Notes under the pieces: generated by a model
Databases searched by the model: none
What the model was told of the DNA's origin: nothing
What the model saw: the letters and a program-made list of their open reading frames with translations, nothing else
Shown: positions 1 through 6,978 of the stretch, one piece after another
Position numbering within the stretch: the first letter of the stretch is position 1
How the letters are laid out: each line of letters starts with the position of its first letter
Position numbers and translations under genes: made by a program
Assembly: GCA_019454705.1 (NCBI GenBank)
Contig: JACFNS010000042.1
Location: forward strand, 1 to 9,706
Reading direction: 5' to 3'
Length of the DNA: 9,706 nt
DNA from: Taibaiella sp.
GTDB taxonomy: Bacteria > Bacteroidota > Bacteroidia > Chitinophagales > Chitinophagaceae

Positions 1-1015
1 TGCTGGTAGTTAAGAATAGCCTGCTTGTAGTATCAGAAGAAAGAAAATCAATGCAAAAGCTGAGCGGTGCACCCATACAACCATTGATAGTTCCTGTGCC
101 CGGTGCCCCGCAACCACGTATGGCTGTATAGGTAGGAACTGCACCAGAGAAATTGAGCGTCATTATTTGCATTTCGCGCATGATGGATCCTATCATAATA
201 CCATTTCTGTACTCGCGTGTCCTTAATACTACATTTGCTTTTCCAGCCATTGTTGGTGTAAAGCCCATTTGGCCGGTACCTCCGTTTATTCCAAAAGTGT
301 TGTTGGTTCCGAAGGGATTTGTTGATAAATTATACGCGGGGCTTGCAGTGTTGAAACTCATGTTATTTGGGGTGTCGGTACAGGTACTGACGCCGGTTCT
401 CAGCATTACCAGGTCTGTCCATACAGAGTCGCCATCTGCGTCAACAGCACCGGCATTGTATGTAAAAGGGCTGCTTTGTGCTGCTCCGTAGGGCGGCCTT
501 ACTGAATAGTAGGGCGAACTGTTGTTGTGCGTAGTGGAATTATTCATCCGCGCTTCTACATACATAGTGGAGGACAAAGCATTCTGAAGGTTGTATATGC
601 TATTCCTTGTAGTGCTGTATGTAAATATCCGCCATGAATTGCAGCGCGAAGGCATGGTTACGGTTTTTACGTACCATATCTCTTTATACGCCTGCACCGG
701 GGAGCCCGGGCTATCGCAGTTTGATTTCATTTGTGCACAGATAGGCCCTATTGGGGGTTGTTGTGTGCCCGTCCACTTGGTCATATACCTTGAGAAAGAA
801 GAATTATTGCAGGGGTTGTTAAAGCACAACTGGACAGAATCCGGTTCCGCATTTCCCGAGCAATCCCTGTACAGTTTAAAGAAAAACTGGTAGGTAGAGT
901 CTGAGATATGTATATATATCAGTTCGCCGCCTGCAGCGTAATTAGCTTTTGACGAATTAGGGAGGCTGAATAATACAGTCAGTACAAGCAGGATATGAAT
1001 ACAAGCCTTTTTCAT
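1..1015 (-). CDS. Secreted surface protein, Bacteroidota YRDC/DADGDS-type N-terminus, 3' end outside window
   Basis: An open frame runs from an ATG at 1015 to the left edge: 338 codons with no stop, so the C-terminus is missing. Residues 1-24 form a signal peptide (KK, then a hydrophobic stretch, ending near SSKA). The mature start has GGELIYIHIS followed by YRDC (49-52), the pattern seen at the N-terminus of many Bacteroidota gliding or T9SS-exported surface proteins. Further motifs are DADGDS (192-197) and EYRNG followed by IG (268-276). The same two motifs occur in the same order in the 721-residue protein at 4747-6912, so the two are paralogous over this region. Several cysteines (for example 52, 64 and 69) may form disulfides after export. 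By analogy the missing end probably carries a T9SS sorting domain, but that is inference. It is divergent from the YdeI-like gene. No ligand or activity can be assigned. Confidence 0.85.
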   Translation of the reverse strand, partial: MKKACIHILLVLTVLFSLPNSSKANYAAGGELIYIHISDSTYQFFFKLYRDCSGNAEPDSVQLCFNNPCNNSSFSRYMTKWTGTQQPPIGPICAQMKSNCDSPGSPVQAYKEIWYVKTVTMPSRCNSWRIFTYSTTRNSIYNLQNALSSTMYVEARMNNSTTHNNSSPYYSVRPPYGAAQSSPFTYNAGAVDADGDSVWTDLVMLRTGVSTCTDTPNNMSFNTASPAYNLSTNPFGTNNTFGINGGTGQMGFTPTMAGKANVVLRTREYRNGIMIGSIMREMQIMTLNFSGAVPTYTAIRGCGAPGTGTINGCMGAPLSFCIDFLSSDTTSRLFLTTS

Positions 1016-1097
1016 AAGGATGTTGTTTTTTAAGGTTTTTAACTAAGACATACCATTAGAAAAATCAGTTGGTGTATTTTCACCATAAAACACAGAG
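1016..1097. promoter_or_regulatory. Divergent intergenic region between the surface protein and ydeI-like gene
   Basis: This 82-base AT-rich gap must hold the promoters of both flanking genes. I see no good match to the Bacteroidota -7 consensus TAnnTTTG on either strand. The closest plus-strand candidate is TATTTTCA near 1075-1082. A small inverted repeat, TGGTG-TATTTT-CACCA, lies at 1070-1085, just upstream of the plus-strand start. It could be an operator half-site pair or chance. Confidence 0.4.
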
Positions 1098-1673
1098 ATG
1101 TCCCCAAAATTTTTTAAAAAGCCTGCCGATTTCAGGAAATGGCTGGAGAAAAACCATGAAAAAGCAACTGAACTATATGTTGGCTTTTATAAAACGGGAA
1201 CTGGTAAACCCAGCATCACCTGGCCCCAATCTGTCGACCAGGCTTTATGCTTCGGCTGGATAGACGGCATACGCAAAAGCATAGATGAAGAAAGCTATAT
1301 GATACGTTTTACGCCTCGTAAGCCCGGCAGTATATGGAGCATGGTGAACATCAAAAAGATGGAGCAGTTAAAGGCTGAAGGTTTAGTTCACCAAAAGGGC
1401 CTGGCTGCTTACGAAAGACGTAAAGACGAAAAATCAGCCATCTATTCTTTTGAACAGCACAAAGACAGTATCAAATTACCCCCTGAATTTGAAGCGGATT
1501 TCAAAAAGAACAAAAAGGCATGGAATTATTTTCATCATTCAGCTCCGTCATACAAAAGGGCTGCCATATGGTGGGTTATCAGCGCTAAAAGAGAGGCTAC
1601 CCGCATCAACCGTCTGCATACACTTATTCTGGATTCTGAAGCGGGGCTGAGGATAAAGGAACTGCGCAGGTAG
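1098..1673 (+). CDS. YdeI/OmpD-associated (OmdA) family protein
   Basis: A 191-residue protein without signal peptide or membrane segment, so probably cytoplasmic. The N-terminal half has the family pattern WLEKNH...ELYVGFYKTGTG, then LCFGWIDGIRKSID (about residues 50-63) and RFTPRKPGSIWS (about 71-82). The C-terminal part, from about 130, has the OmdA-type region with AWNYFHHSAPSYKRAAIWWV, SAKREATR and a run ending GLRIKEL. Length matches typical Bacteroidota members. In Salmonella, YdeI/OmdA is linked to resistance to cationic antimicrobial peptides; in most bacteria the role is unproven. The start at 1098 is chosen because the family similarity begins at once (SPKFFKKPADF); there is no Shine-Dalgarno. 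It stands alone between a divergent gene and a convergent gene whose stop is 7 bases away. Confidence 0.9.
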   Translation: MSPKFFKKPADFRKWLEKNHEKATELYVGFYKTGTGKPSITWPQSVDQALCFGWIDGIRKSIDEESYMIRFTPRKPGSIWSMVNIKKMEQLKAEGLVHQKGLAAYERRKDEKSAIYSFEQHKDSIKLPPEFEADFKKNKKAWNYFHHSAPSYKRAAIWWVISAKREATRINRLHTLILDSEAGLRIKELRR

Positions 1674-1680
1674 AAACTTC

Positions 1681-2451
1681 CTATAATCCTATGCCAATAA
1701 ATATGCCTGCTGACTGAAACCTGTCTGCAAATATGCTATTGCCTATGTAAGTACGGTCAGTGCCAAAATAATATATTTCCGTCCTGTTGATTTTGCGGCT
1801 GCCCCCGGTACTGACATCAACGCCTATTCTTAGTTGATTTTTTCCAAGCTTCAACCTGTAAGCCAGCTGTAATGAAATGAGTGTATTCAAAGGAAGAAAA
1901 TTAACATCGGCCCGGTTGCCCCAGTTTTGGTTCGTGTACATCGCCAGGTCAGTATATACAGGGTCTGTTATGTTCATTGCAGTAATGCGTTCTTCAACCT
2001 GGCCGGACAGTGGAATGCTGGTAGCAATTCCCAGTGAAACATCCAGTTTGTTTTTACCTATTGGGAATGCATATCCCATACGGGCAAAAGGGTCAACATA
2101 AGAATTTGGGTACCTTATCACATCAGTGTATACAACTGATGAACCGCTATACCCGGCTTCTGCAGCACTGTAATTAATTTCCAGTTTTTGCCTGACGGTT
2201 TTAAAGTCAATACCTACTGCGAAAAACAAACGTCCCGGAAGTTTCCAGAATACTTCAGCACCTATACGCCCACCCACGGCGTTAGCTACACTCGGTGGGT
2301 TTGACAACGTAGTATTATGTGTTACATCGCCTTTGTTCAAATGATAATCGGCACCTGTACTTACAAACAGTGACCGTTTTATGCCATCACCGGCAAATGT
2401 GGAAGAAAAGGCGAACAATAAAGTTATCAATAAGATGTAATACACTTTCAT
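1681..2451 (-). CDS. Outer-membrane beta-barrel-like protein
   Basis: A 256-residue exported protein. Residues 1-20 are a clear signal peptide (MKVYYILL...STFA, then GDG). The mature part shows alternating polar/hydrophobic stretches separated by turns: SLFVSTGADYHL, GGRIGAEVFW, RLFFAVGIDFKT, SYVDPFARMGYAF, KLDVSLGIATSI, ISLQLAYRLKL and QLRIGVDVST. It ends with a strand GIFIGIGL. This is the look of a small 8-12-strand outer-membrane barrel of the porin-like superfamily common in Bacteroidota. A longer polar stretch around 150-185 may be a loop. It lies 17 bases downstream of a lipoprotein gene in the same direction and is probably co-transcribed, so the two may act together in the outer membrane. 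The specific family and substrate are not recognisable. Confidence 0.75.
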   Translation of the reverse strand: MKVYYILLITLLFAFSSTFAGDGIKRSLFVSTGADYHLNKGDVTHNTTLSNPPSVANAVGGRIGAEVFWKLPGRLFFAVGIDFKTVRQKLEINYSAAEAGYSGSSVVYTDVIRYPNSYVDPFARMGYAFPIGKNKLDVSLGIATSIPLSGQVEERITAMNITDPVYTDLAMYTNQNWGNRADVNFLPLNTLISLQLAYRLKLGKNQLRIGVDVSTGGSRKINRTEIYYFGTDRTYIGNSIFADRFQSAGIFIGIGL

Positions 2452-2468
2452 GTGAATGATATGGTGTT

Positions 2469-3056
2469 TTAAGGGGTCAATATAAATTCAACTGTAGTGT
2501 CTGCCAGTCGTGAATTTTTATCCGTAATTAATTCTACAATAAACTGCTGTACATGGTAATTGCGTGGAGGCTCGTTAAAATGAATGTAGAAAACCGGGCT
2601 TCTTGTACCGTACAAGCCCCCTGCATTGAAGTTCTGTAACATTTCCTGTTTGGAAACAGAATCACTTCCTGACTGTGAGTAAGAGTACGTGCAGGTTTCC
2701 GAGATGTCATCCATCGAGGTATAGATGCTGTTATAGTCATATACAGGCCTGATATGGAGGTCGTGTATTTCCTCCAATGGTACCAGGACGGGTTCTCTAA
2801 CCGAGAGGGCATATGCGCTATTGGCGGGCAATATATTGGTTGTTGCCAACTGTATTTCCTGTGTGTTGAGCCTCAATTCGATATTAATCCTGTCAAGGGG
2901 TACAACTGATGACTCAGGCAGCGGCACGTTATTCGTAAACAAGGTAGCGCCCGGTGGCATGTATATGTATTTAATGGGTTTGCGGTTACACCCTGTATAT
3001 ATCATGAAGGTCGCCGTCAGCAAAAAGAATGGTCGGATAAGCAGTTTCAGGTTCAT
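2469..3056 (-). CDS. Lipoprotein of unknown function
   Basis: A 195-residue protein with a lipoprotein signal: positively charged start, hydrophobic core, and a lipobox-like YTGC with Cys23 as the lipidated residue. The residues after Cys (NRKPIK) are basic, not acidic, so the Bacteroidota surface-export signal is absent and the protein is more likely periplasm-facing. The mature part is rich in predicted beta strands and contains SVREPVLVPLEEIHDLHIRPVYDYNS (about 75-100) and a C-terminal YHVQQFIVELITDKNSRLADTTVEF stretch typical of extracytoplasmic sandwich domains. I do not recognise a named family. It comes first of two genes with the barrel-like protein 17 bases downstream. Its start is 82 bases below the stop of the two-TM gene, with a candidate terminator hairpin between them, so it may have its own promoter (TAGATTTT, minus strand, 3086-3093, matches 7 of 8 positions of the -7 consensus). 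Confidence 0.75.
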   Translation of the reverse strand: MNLKLLIRPFFLLTATFMIYTGCNRKPIKYIYMPPGATLFTNNVPLPESSVVPLDRINIELRLNTQEIQLATTNILPANSAYALSVREPVLVPLEEIHDLHIRPVYDYNSIYTSMDDISETCTYSYSQSGSDSVSKQEMLQNFNAGGLYGTRSPVFYIHFNEPPRNYHVQQFIVELITDKNSRLADTTVEFILTP

Positions 3057-3100
3057 GTAGCTGATTACACCAATTAATATGCCAAAAAATCTATAAATGG

Positions 3101-3132
3101 TTAACCCGTGTAGTATATTAATGTACGGTTAA
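3101..3132 (-). terminator. Candidate hairpin terminator after the two-TM protein gene
   Basis: TTAACC (3101-3106) pairs perfectly with GGTTAA (3127-3132). With one bulged C the stem extends through GTGTA against TGTAC using two G-U pairs, leaving a loop of about 8 bases. Read on the minus strand it lies just past the stop at 3139, and a run of six T follows about 12 bases later (3084-3089). The T-run is not directly adjacent, so this is a weak or imperfect intrinsic terminator, or a structured leader of the next lipoprotein gene. Confidence 0.35.
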
Positions 3133-3138
3133 TAAGCT

Positions 3139-3462
3139 TTAGCCGAATATCCTGGCCAGTCCAATAAAAACGATAATCACCCCAACGCTAGTAAGGCCGT
3201 ATAATATTATTGCTGTGGCTGACGAAAAAGCAAGTGTAAGTATGCAACTGATAAGGCAGAGCAGGGCACCGGCCAGAATGTAATATAGGCCAATAGTGGT
3301 ATTGCGTGCATTGCGCATTTTTTTGAACTCACGCAGCATATCAGGAACATTGCGCTCGTCAATGCCCATTTTCAACAGTTCAGCCTCTACCTGTTTATTA
3401 TCCAGCCCACGGGATAACCACTCAACTGAGAGGTCTTGCACGGATAGTTTTACTTCAGCCAT
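3139..3462 (-). CDS. Small two-helix inner-membrane protein of unknown function
   Basis: A 107-residue protein. Residues 1-53 are charged and predicted helical (SVEWLSRGLDNKQVEAELLKMGI...DMLREFKKMRNARN), resembling a small cytoplasmic helical module. Residues about 57-80 and 83-104 form two strongly hydrophobic segments joined by a very short turn (SSAT), ending RIFG. The arginine/lysine-rich stretch before the first helix suggests an inside N-terminus and a hairpin topology. I do not recognise the family. It is divergent from the lipoprotein gene at 3568. It may be transcribed together with the two downstream minus-strand genes if the hairpin at 3101-3132 is read through. The start at 3462 is the only good ATG upstream of the conserved-looking helical part. 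Confidence 0.7.
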   Translation of the reverse strand: MAEVKLSVQDLSVEWLSRGLDNKQVEAELLKMGIDERNVPDMLREFKKMRNARNTTIGLYYILAGALLCLISCILTLAFSSATAIILYGLTSVGVIIVFIGLARIFG

Positions 3463-3567
3463 AGTACTCTAAATATAAAAAAATATTTTTTCAATATGTC
3501 AAATTTTGCTCAAAAGGAATTGTGAACGGTGAACAATCCTTATCTTTAAATGAAGAAAGAATATACC
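3463..3567. promoter_or_regulatory. Divergent promoter region with a plus-strand -33/-7 match
   Basis: On the plus strand TTG at 3520-3522 is followed after 18 bases by TATCTTTA at 3541-3548, close to the Bacteroidota promoter TTG-N17-23-TAnnTTTG (one mismatch in the -7 box). That would place the RNA start near 3553-3556. On the minus strand AAAATTTG (3507 down to 3500) matches 7 of 8 positions but lacks a well-spaced TTG. A 14-base AT palindrome, six A, TA, six T, is at 3478-3491. No expression evidence is possible from sequence alone. Confidence 0.45.
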
Positions 3568-4314
3568 ATGCTGAAAAGAAACGGAATATCATTTTTTACC
3601 GCTGCCCTGTTGACGTTATTAATAGCATCGTGTGGCAAAGACGAACCCTTAAGCCCCTATGTGCCTGATGATTCAGGTGATTTTAAATATAAAATAACTG
3701 GCCTGAAGGATACTTCATTAGAGCGTACAGGTGAGGTACGTTACCTGATTGCTGTAGAAAAAGAACAGGGGCAGGCTCAATCCGTTACTCTCTCTACTGA
3801 GGGGCTCCCTAAAGGAATGGAGGTGCTTTTTGAACCTGTGAACGGGGAGAAAGCTTCGTATAATACTACCATTATTATAAAGAATACAAGAGTACCCGAA
3901 GGTGTGCATAAAATAAATATCAGGGGGGCAAGCATTACTACGGGTATCAGCAACTATTATATCAATGTAAACGTATTGCCTTACACCAATGCAGCTATTG
4001 GATTAGTAGGTACTTTTACAGAAACTGGCCAATGCAGCAAGACAGGAAATGTAAATGACAATGTAAACATCGTGGCTGATGAAATAGTGAAAAACAGGAT
4101 ACATATCAAGGGTTTGTTCAGCGGTGTGATGACCAACGAAATTTACGCGGATATCAATCCTGCAGATAAAACGCTAACTATACCATCGCAGGTGGTAAAC
4201 GACCTTACCTACAAGGGTGATGGTACTTATGATGATGATAAACTGGTGATTAACTATACCATGAATGGGGATGTGATTAATAACAGTTGTTCTTCAACAC
4301 TTGCCAGGAATTAA
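3568..4314 (+). CDS. Lipoprotein with Ig-like and lipocalin-like parts, candidate surface-exported
   Basis: Starting at 3568 gives 248 residues with a compact lipoprotein signal (MLKRNG, hydrophobic core, LIASC, lipidated Cys22). An in-frame ATG at 3550 would add six residues. I prefer 3568 because it has a purine-rich AAGAAAGA upstream and because the best promoter match would start RNA only at about 3553. The residues after Cys are GKDE, fitting the Bacteroidota lipoprotein export signal (Cys-X-Lys-acidic-acidic) that sends lipoproteins to the cell surface. Residues about 40-140 look like an Ig-like sandwich (LSTEGLPKGMEVLFEP...PEGVHKINIRGASITTG...YYINVNVLPY). The rest, GLVGTFTETGQC...LTIPSQVV...YKGDGTYDDDKLVINYTM, resembles lipocalin-like ends of Bacteroidota lipoproteins. 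Its stop overlaps the stop of the convergent lipoprotein gene within TTAA. The ligand is unknown. Confidence 0.8.
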   Translation: MLKRNGISFFTAALLTLLIASCGKDEPLSPYVPDDSGDFKYKITGLKDTSLERTGEVRYLIAVEKEQGQAQSVTLSTEGLPKGMEVLFEPVNGEKASYNTTIIIKNTRVPEGVHKINIRGASITTGISNYYINVNVLPYTNAAIGLVGTFTETGQCSKTGNVNDNVNIVADEIVKNRIHIKGLFSGVMTNEIYADINPADKTLTIPSQVVNDLTYKGDGTYDDDKLVINYTMNGDVINNSCSSTLARN

Positions 4315-4709
4315 TCGATTACAATCGTATCCTTGCCTGCCACTTTGCTGATATGACAGCAGTCGGCTGATATTGTATATGTCTCATCAACCACCGTTGA
4401 GTTGTTTAATCTGCCAATAAATCGGAATTGTAATTGCTTGTTGTACATTTTACTTACATAGCTGTCATCCAAAACAGTATAGGCGCCTTCAGGCCAGGTG
4501 CCATTATTGTTTCTTAGCGTATCGCCTGTTGCAATATTTATAGTGTAATAATCCTGCAGGTCAACATTGTTGCCACTCTTATCTGTCACAGTTACGTTGA
4601 CAGCTGCAAATATTTCCGTACAGATAGAACCGTTGCAGTCAGATTTTTTCTTGTTGCATTGCATAGCCATAAGAGGCAGGGCCAAAGCTAATATGAATAC
4701 CTTGCGCAT
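4311..4709 (-). CDS. Small lipoprotein of unknown function
   Basis: A 132-residue protein with the signal MRKVFILALALPLMAMQC; Cys18 is the probable lipidated residue. The following NKKK is basic, so no surface-export signal is evident. The mature domain has AAVNVTVTDKSGNNVDLQDYYTINI near residues 35-60, reminiscent of a transthyretin/carboxypeptidase-regulatory-like sandwich, and ends with TYTISADCCHISKVAGKDTIVI. The vicinal cysteine pair CC plus two further cysteines (24 and 30) could form disulfides outside the cytoplasm. Similar small lipoproteins with an ISADCCHI motif appear widespread in Bacteroidota, as far as I recall, without known function. It begins 37 bases after the stop of the 721-residue T9SS protein and may be the last gene of that transcript. 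A T-rich TAGTTTTTG on the minus strand at 4741-4733 could be its own -7 element. Confidence 0.75.
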   Translation of the reverse strand: MRKVFILALALPLMAMQCNKKKSDCNGSICTEIFAAVNVTVTDKSGNNVDLQDYYTINIATGDTLRNNNGTWPEGAYTVLDDSYVSKMYNKQLQFRFIGRLNNSTVVDETYTISADCCHISKVAGKDTIVID

Positions 4710-4746
4710 TAGTTTTTTTACGGATATACAGGCAAAAACTATGCCA

Positions 4747-6912
4747 TTACCTTATTACCCATTTCAGGGTTTGTTTTTGCATGCCCATACCGGAAATATT
4801 TACCAGGTAAACGCCTGCAGAAATGTCCGGTAAGTCTAGGTTGATACGATCGCCCGATGTATGCAGTTGTAATTTTTGCGTGCTGAGTTGTCTGCCGGTT
4901 ATATCTGTTATCCCGATTGTTACTTCTGAGTTCGTTTGGCACCGTATATCCAATACGGATATGCCGGAAGAGGGATTAGGATAGATATTAGCCTGTACGG
5001 ATGCTAAATGTGCATAGTTTATTGCTGCAGGGTGACGCACATAGAATGTGTCTTGTGCGGTGGAGATATTAGTTATTTCAACACCTTCATGGTCAATAAA
5101 TATAGTCTTGTTGTATGAAAGCGTAACCAATGTACCGCCCGTTGCAGATGCCGGTATTTTAAATTCAAGGTTAGCAATCAAGCCATGCCCGTTTACATCT
5201 TGCTTATCTGTGCGTGCATAGGCCCAGTCTATTGAGGTTGGAGATACGTCTTTGGAAAAACTAAGGGTATTAGAAGTATTGCCCAGCCAGCCGTTAGAGT
5301 AAGTTACAACTGGTGGTGATGCCAGGCTTAATCCATCTACAAGTATATTAGTTGCCAACCCATATATCTTGTTAATTGGGTTGGTACTATTACCCAGCAT
5401 TATTTTTATCGATACTGTTGAATCTGGGTTGGGATTAATGCCGCTATGGTCAAAGTATAATTCAGAAAGACCAGTCGTATTTGGCCTGGGGGCTGTTGCG
5501 CTATAGTTTTGCCTTATTGCGGCCAGGTCTGCGGTATCTACAATACCATCCCCATTACAGTCTGCGTGTTTCTTATCTATGTTGTTCATAAATGAGCCAT
5601 TCCAGAAATCACAGTATTGCGGCGTCCAACTTATATTGGCACCAGGCCTCGCCGCACCGGTATCGTTATAGTTTATTGCTATAGCAAGGGGATCATAGAT
5701 GTCCACAATTTTATCAGCATTTGCATCTCCCGGCCATACAGAGTCTGCACTGCAATCACGTACCAATACAGTATATATGTATGTGGCTTTACCTTTTAGT
5801 CTGCAAGAGTTGTCTGTAGCAGTAACATTGATATTAAAGAAAGGGAGTTGGGAGGGTGCTACAGACAAGGGAGTCTGCCAGGCAATACTGCCTGACGCAG
5901 TGCCAATACCATTAGTTGTTACCTTGTTGAAATTCCAGCCGCTGCCAAGAGTAGGAGAGGAGATTTCAATTTTTACTGAGTCTGCAGGATTGGCATCTGT
6001 AAAGTTGAACTTTAATTGGTTGTTACGGCCCGGACATGTATATGTTATCATGTTGGCTGTGCTCGTAGGTTGGGGTATAGTTAATGCACTTCCTGCACCG
6101 GCAGACGTGCATATTACGATAAAGTCACGTGTGGTATACCCAATCAATGAACCATTTCTGTATTCCTTTATGTTCATAGCAAGGGTGTATTTCCCTACCG
6201 CTGCTGATTTAAGTACCATATTGTTCTTCCCATCAATATAACATAGCCCACCCGTACCGAAAGGGGACGCTACATTGTAGCCCGGATAATATGGTACCCC
6301 TAAGCCAAGGCTTGAGACTGGTTGTATAAATTCGTATGCTACACTGTCACCATCGGCATCGTATGCAGTGAGTGGAATTTTAACGCTATCGTTGATGAAT
6401 ATAGCATGTGGTGGATAATCAGGAACCACGGCACTAGTATTACGTAAAAAAGATACAGCCGGAGTATTTACATGAAAGCTTTGCCCGCTTGCGCCCTGTA
6501 GATTTGTAATGCCAAAGTTCCGATTACTGTTCGAGAATATAAAATACCAGTCATTTGCAATTACAGGTAAAACTATAGTATCTGAATATGTGGCTGCAAT
6601 ATAGCCGGGATATGTTGAATTGATATTGGTGCAACTGGTAATCGTTCCTGTACAAAATGGCTGCAAAGTATCATTGCTGATACGAACCAGGTTTTTATTA
6701 ACTATTTGGCTTTGCTGTTTCGACTCAGCATATACACCTATAAACGTGGGCAGGTCTATGGCACCGGTTTCACAGGTCTTGTATAATGTAAGGTGCAGGC
6801 GGTATTTTCCTTGCGAAATATATTCGTAACGTAAATGTGCTCCTGTAAAATGATTGGCAAATGACACAAAGGCCAGGCACATGTACAATATTGTCAATAC
6901 AAATTTATTCAT
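4747..6912 (-). CDS. T9SS-exported surface protein with dockerin-like repeats and cohesin-like segment
   Basis: A 721-residue protein starting at the ATG at 6912 (the codon before it is TTG and is not needed). Order of parts: signal peptide 1-19; Bacteroidota surface N-terminal region with GAHLRYEYISQGKYRLHLTLYKTC (about 24-47), DADGDS (185-190) and EYRNG..IG (250-258), paralogous to the protein at 1-1015; Ig-like region about 285-388; two dockerin-like, EF-hand-type loops, DANADKIVDIYD (396-407) and DCNGDGIVDTAD (451-462), likely Ca2+-binding; a cohesin-like sandwich about 480-625 with NGWLGNTSN and WAYARTDKQDVNGHG; and a T9SS type A sorting domain from about 641 (IYPNPSSG...ITDITGRQL...ISAGVYLV). 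It should therefore pass the outer membrane by T9SS and be released or anchored at the surface. It lies 66 bases downstream of a subunit-like gene. The exact role is unknown; adhesion is plausible. Confidence 0.88.
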   Translation of the reverse strand: MNKFVLTILYMCLAFVSFANHFTGAHLRYEYISQGKYRLHLTLYKTCETGAIDLPTFIGVYAESKQQSQIVNKNLVRISNDTLQPFCTGTITSCTNINSTYPGYIAATYSDTIVLPVIANDWYFIFSNSNRNFGITNLQGASGQSFHVNTPAVSFLRNTSAVVPDYPPHAIFINDSVKIPLTAYDADGDSVAYEFIQPVSSLGLGVPYYPGYNVASPFGTGGLCYIDGKNNMVLKSAAVGKYTLAMNIKEYRNGSLIGYTTRDFIVICTSAGAGSALTIPQPTSTANMITYTCPGRNNQLKFNFTDANPADSVKIEISSPTLGSGWNFNKVTTNGIGTASGSIAWQTPLSVAPSQLPFFNINVTATDNSCRLKGKATYIYTVLVRDCSADSVWPGDANADKIVDIYDPLAIAINYNDTGAARPGANISWTPQYCDFWNGSFMNNIDKKHADCNGDGIVDTADLAAIRQNYSATAPRPNTTGLSELYFDHSGINPNPDSTVSIKIMLGNSTNPINKIYGLATNILVDGLSLASPPVVTYSNGWLGNTSNTLSFSKDVSPTSIDWAYARTDKQDVNGHGLIANLEFKIPASATGGTLVTLSYNKTIFIDHEGVEITNISTAQDTFYVRHPAAINYAHLASVQANIYPNPSSGISVLDIRCQTNSEVTIGITDITGRQLSTQKLQLHTSGDRINLDLPDISAGVYLVNISGMGMQKQTLKWVIR

Positions 6913-6978
6913 CAAAAAACTGTGCTTGATTCTGATAAATATAGGTATAAAGGCTGAAAGGGTAAAAAACTATTAAAG
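6913..6978 (-). promoter_or_regulatory. Short intergenic region upstream of the T9SS protein gene
   Basis: The 66 bases contain two minus-strand 7-of-8 matches to TAnnTTTG: TAGTTTTT (6972 down to 6965) and TATATTTA (6943 down to 6936). Neither has a TTG at the usual distance. The T9SS gene may have its own weak promoter here or be read from the chaperone promoter. No clear terminator hairpin separates it from the upstream subunit gene. Confidence 0.25.

Noticed and set aside
1070..1085. Small inverted repeat TGGTG/CACCA as an operator
   Set aside because: Five-base arms are expected by chance and nothing else supports a binding site; mentioned only as a possibility in the intergenic entry.
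1671..1693. Hairpin between the convergent genes at 1673 and 1681
   Set aside because: The possible stem (TAG...CTA with mismatches) is too short and imperfect to call a terminator.
3478..3491. Perfect 14-base A/T palindrome as a terminator or binding site
   Set aside because: A-run followed by T-run is simple low-complexity sequence in an AT-rich promoter region, with no GC stem and no gene end nearby.
5699..6241. Plus-strand open frame of 180 codons
   Set aside because: It is a shadow of the T9SS surface protein gene on the opposite strand, which has a continuous domain structure.
6913..6915. TTG as start of the T9SS protein
   Set aside because: The next codon is ATG (6912) and gives a good signal peptide; the TTG adds only one residue.
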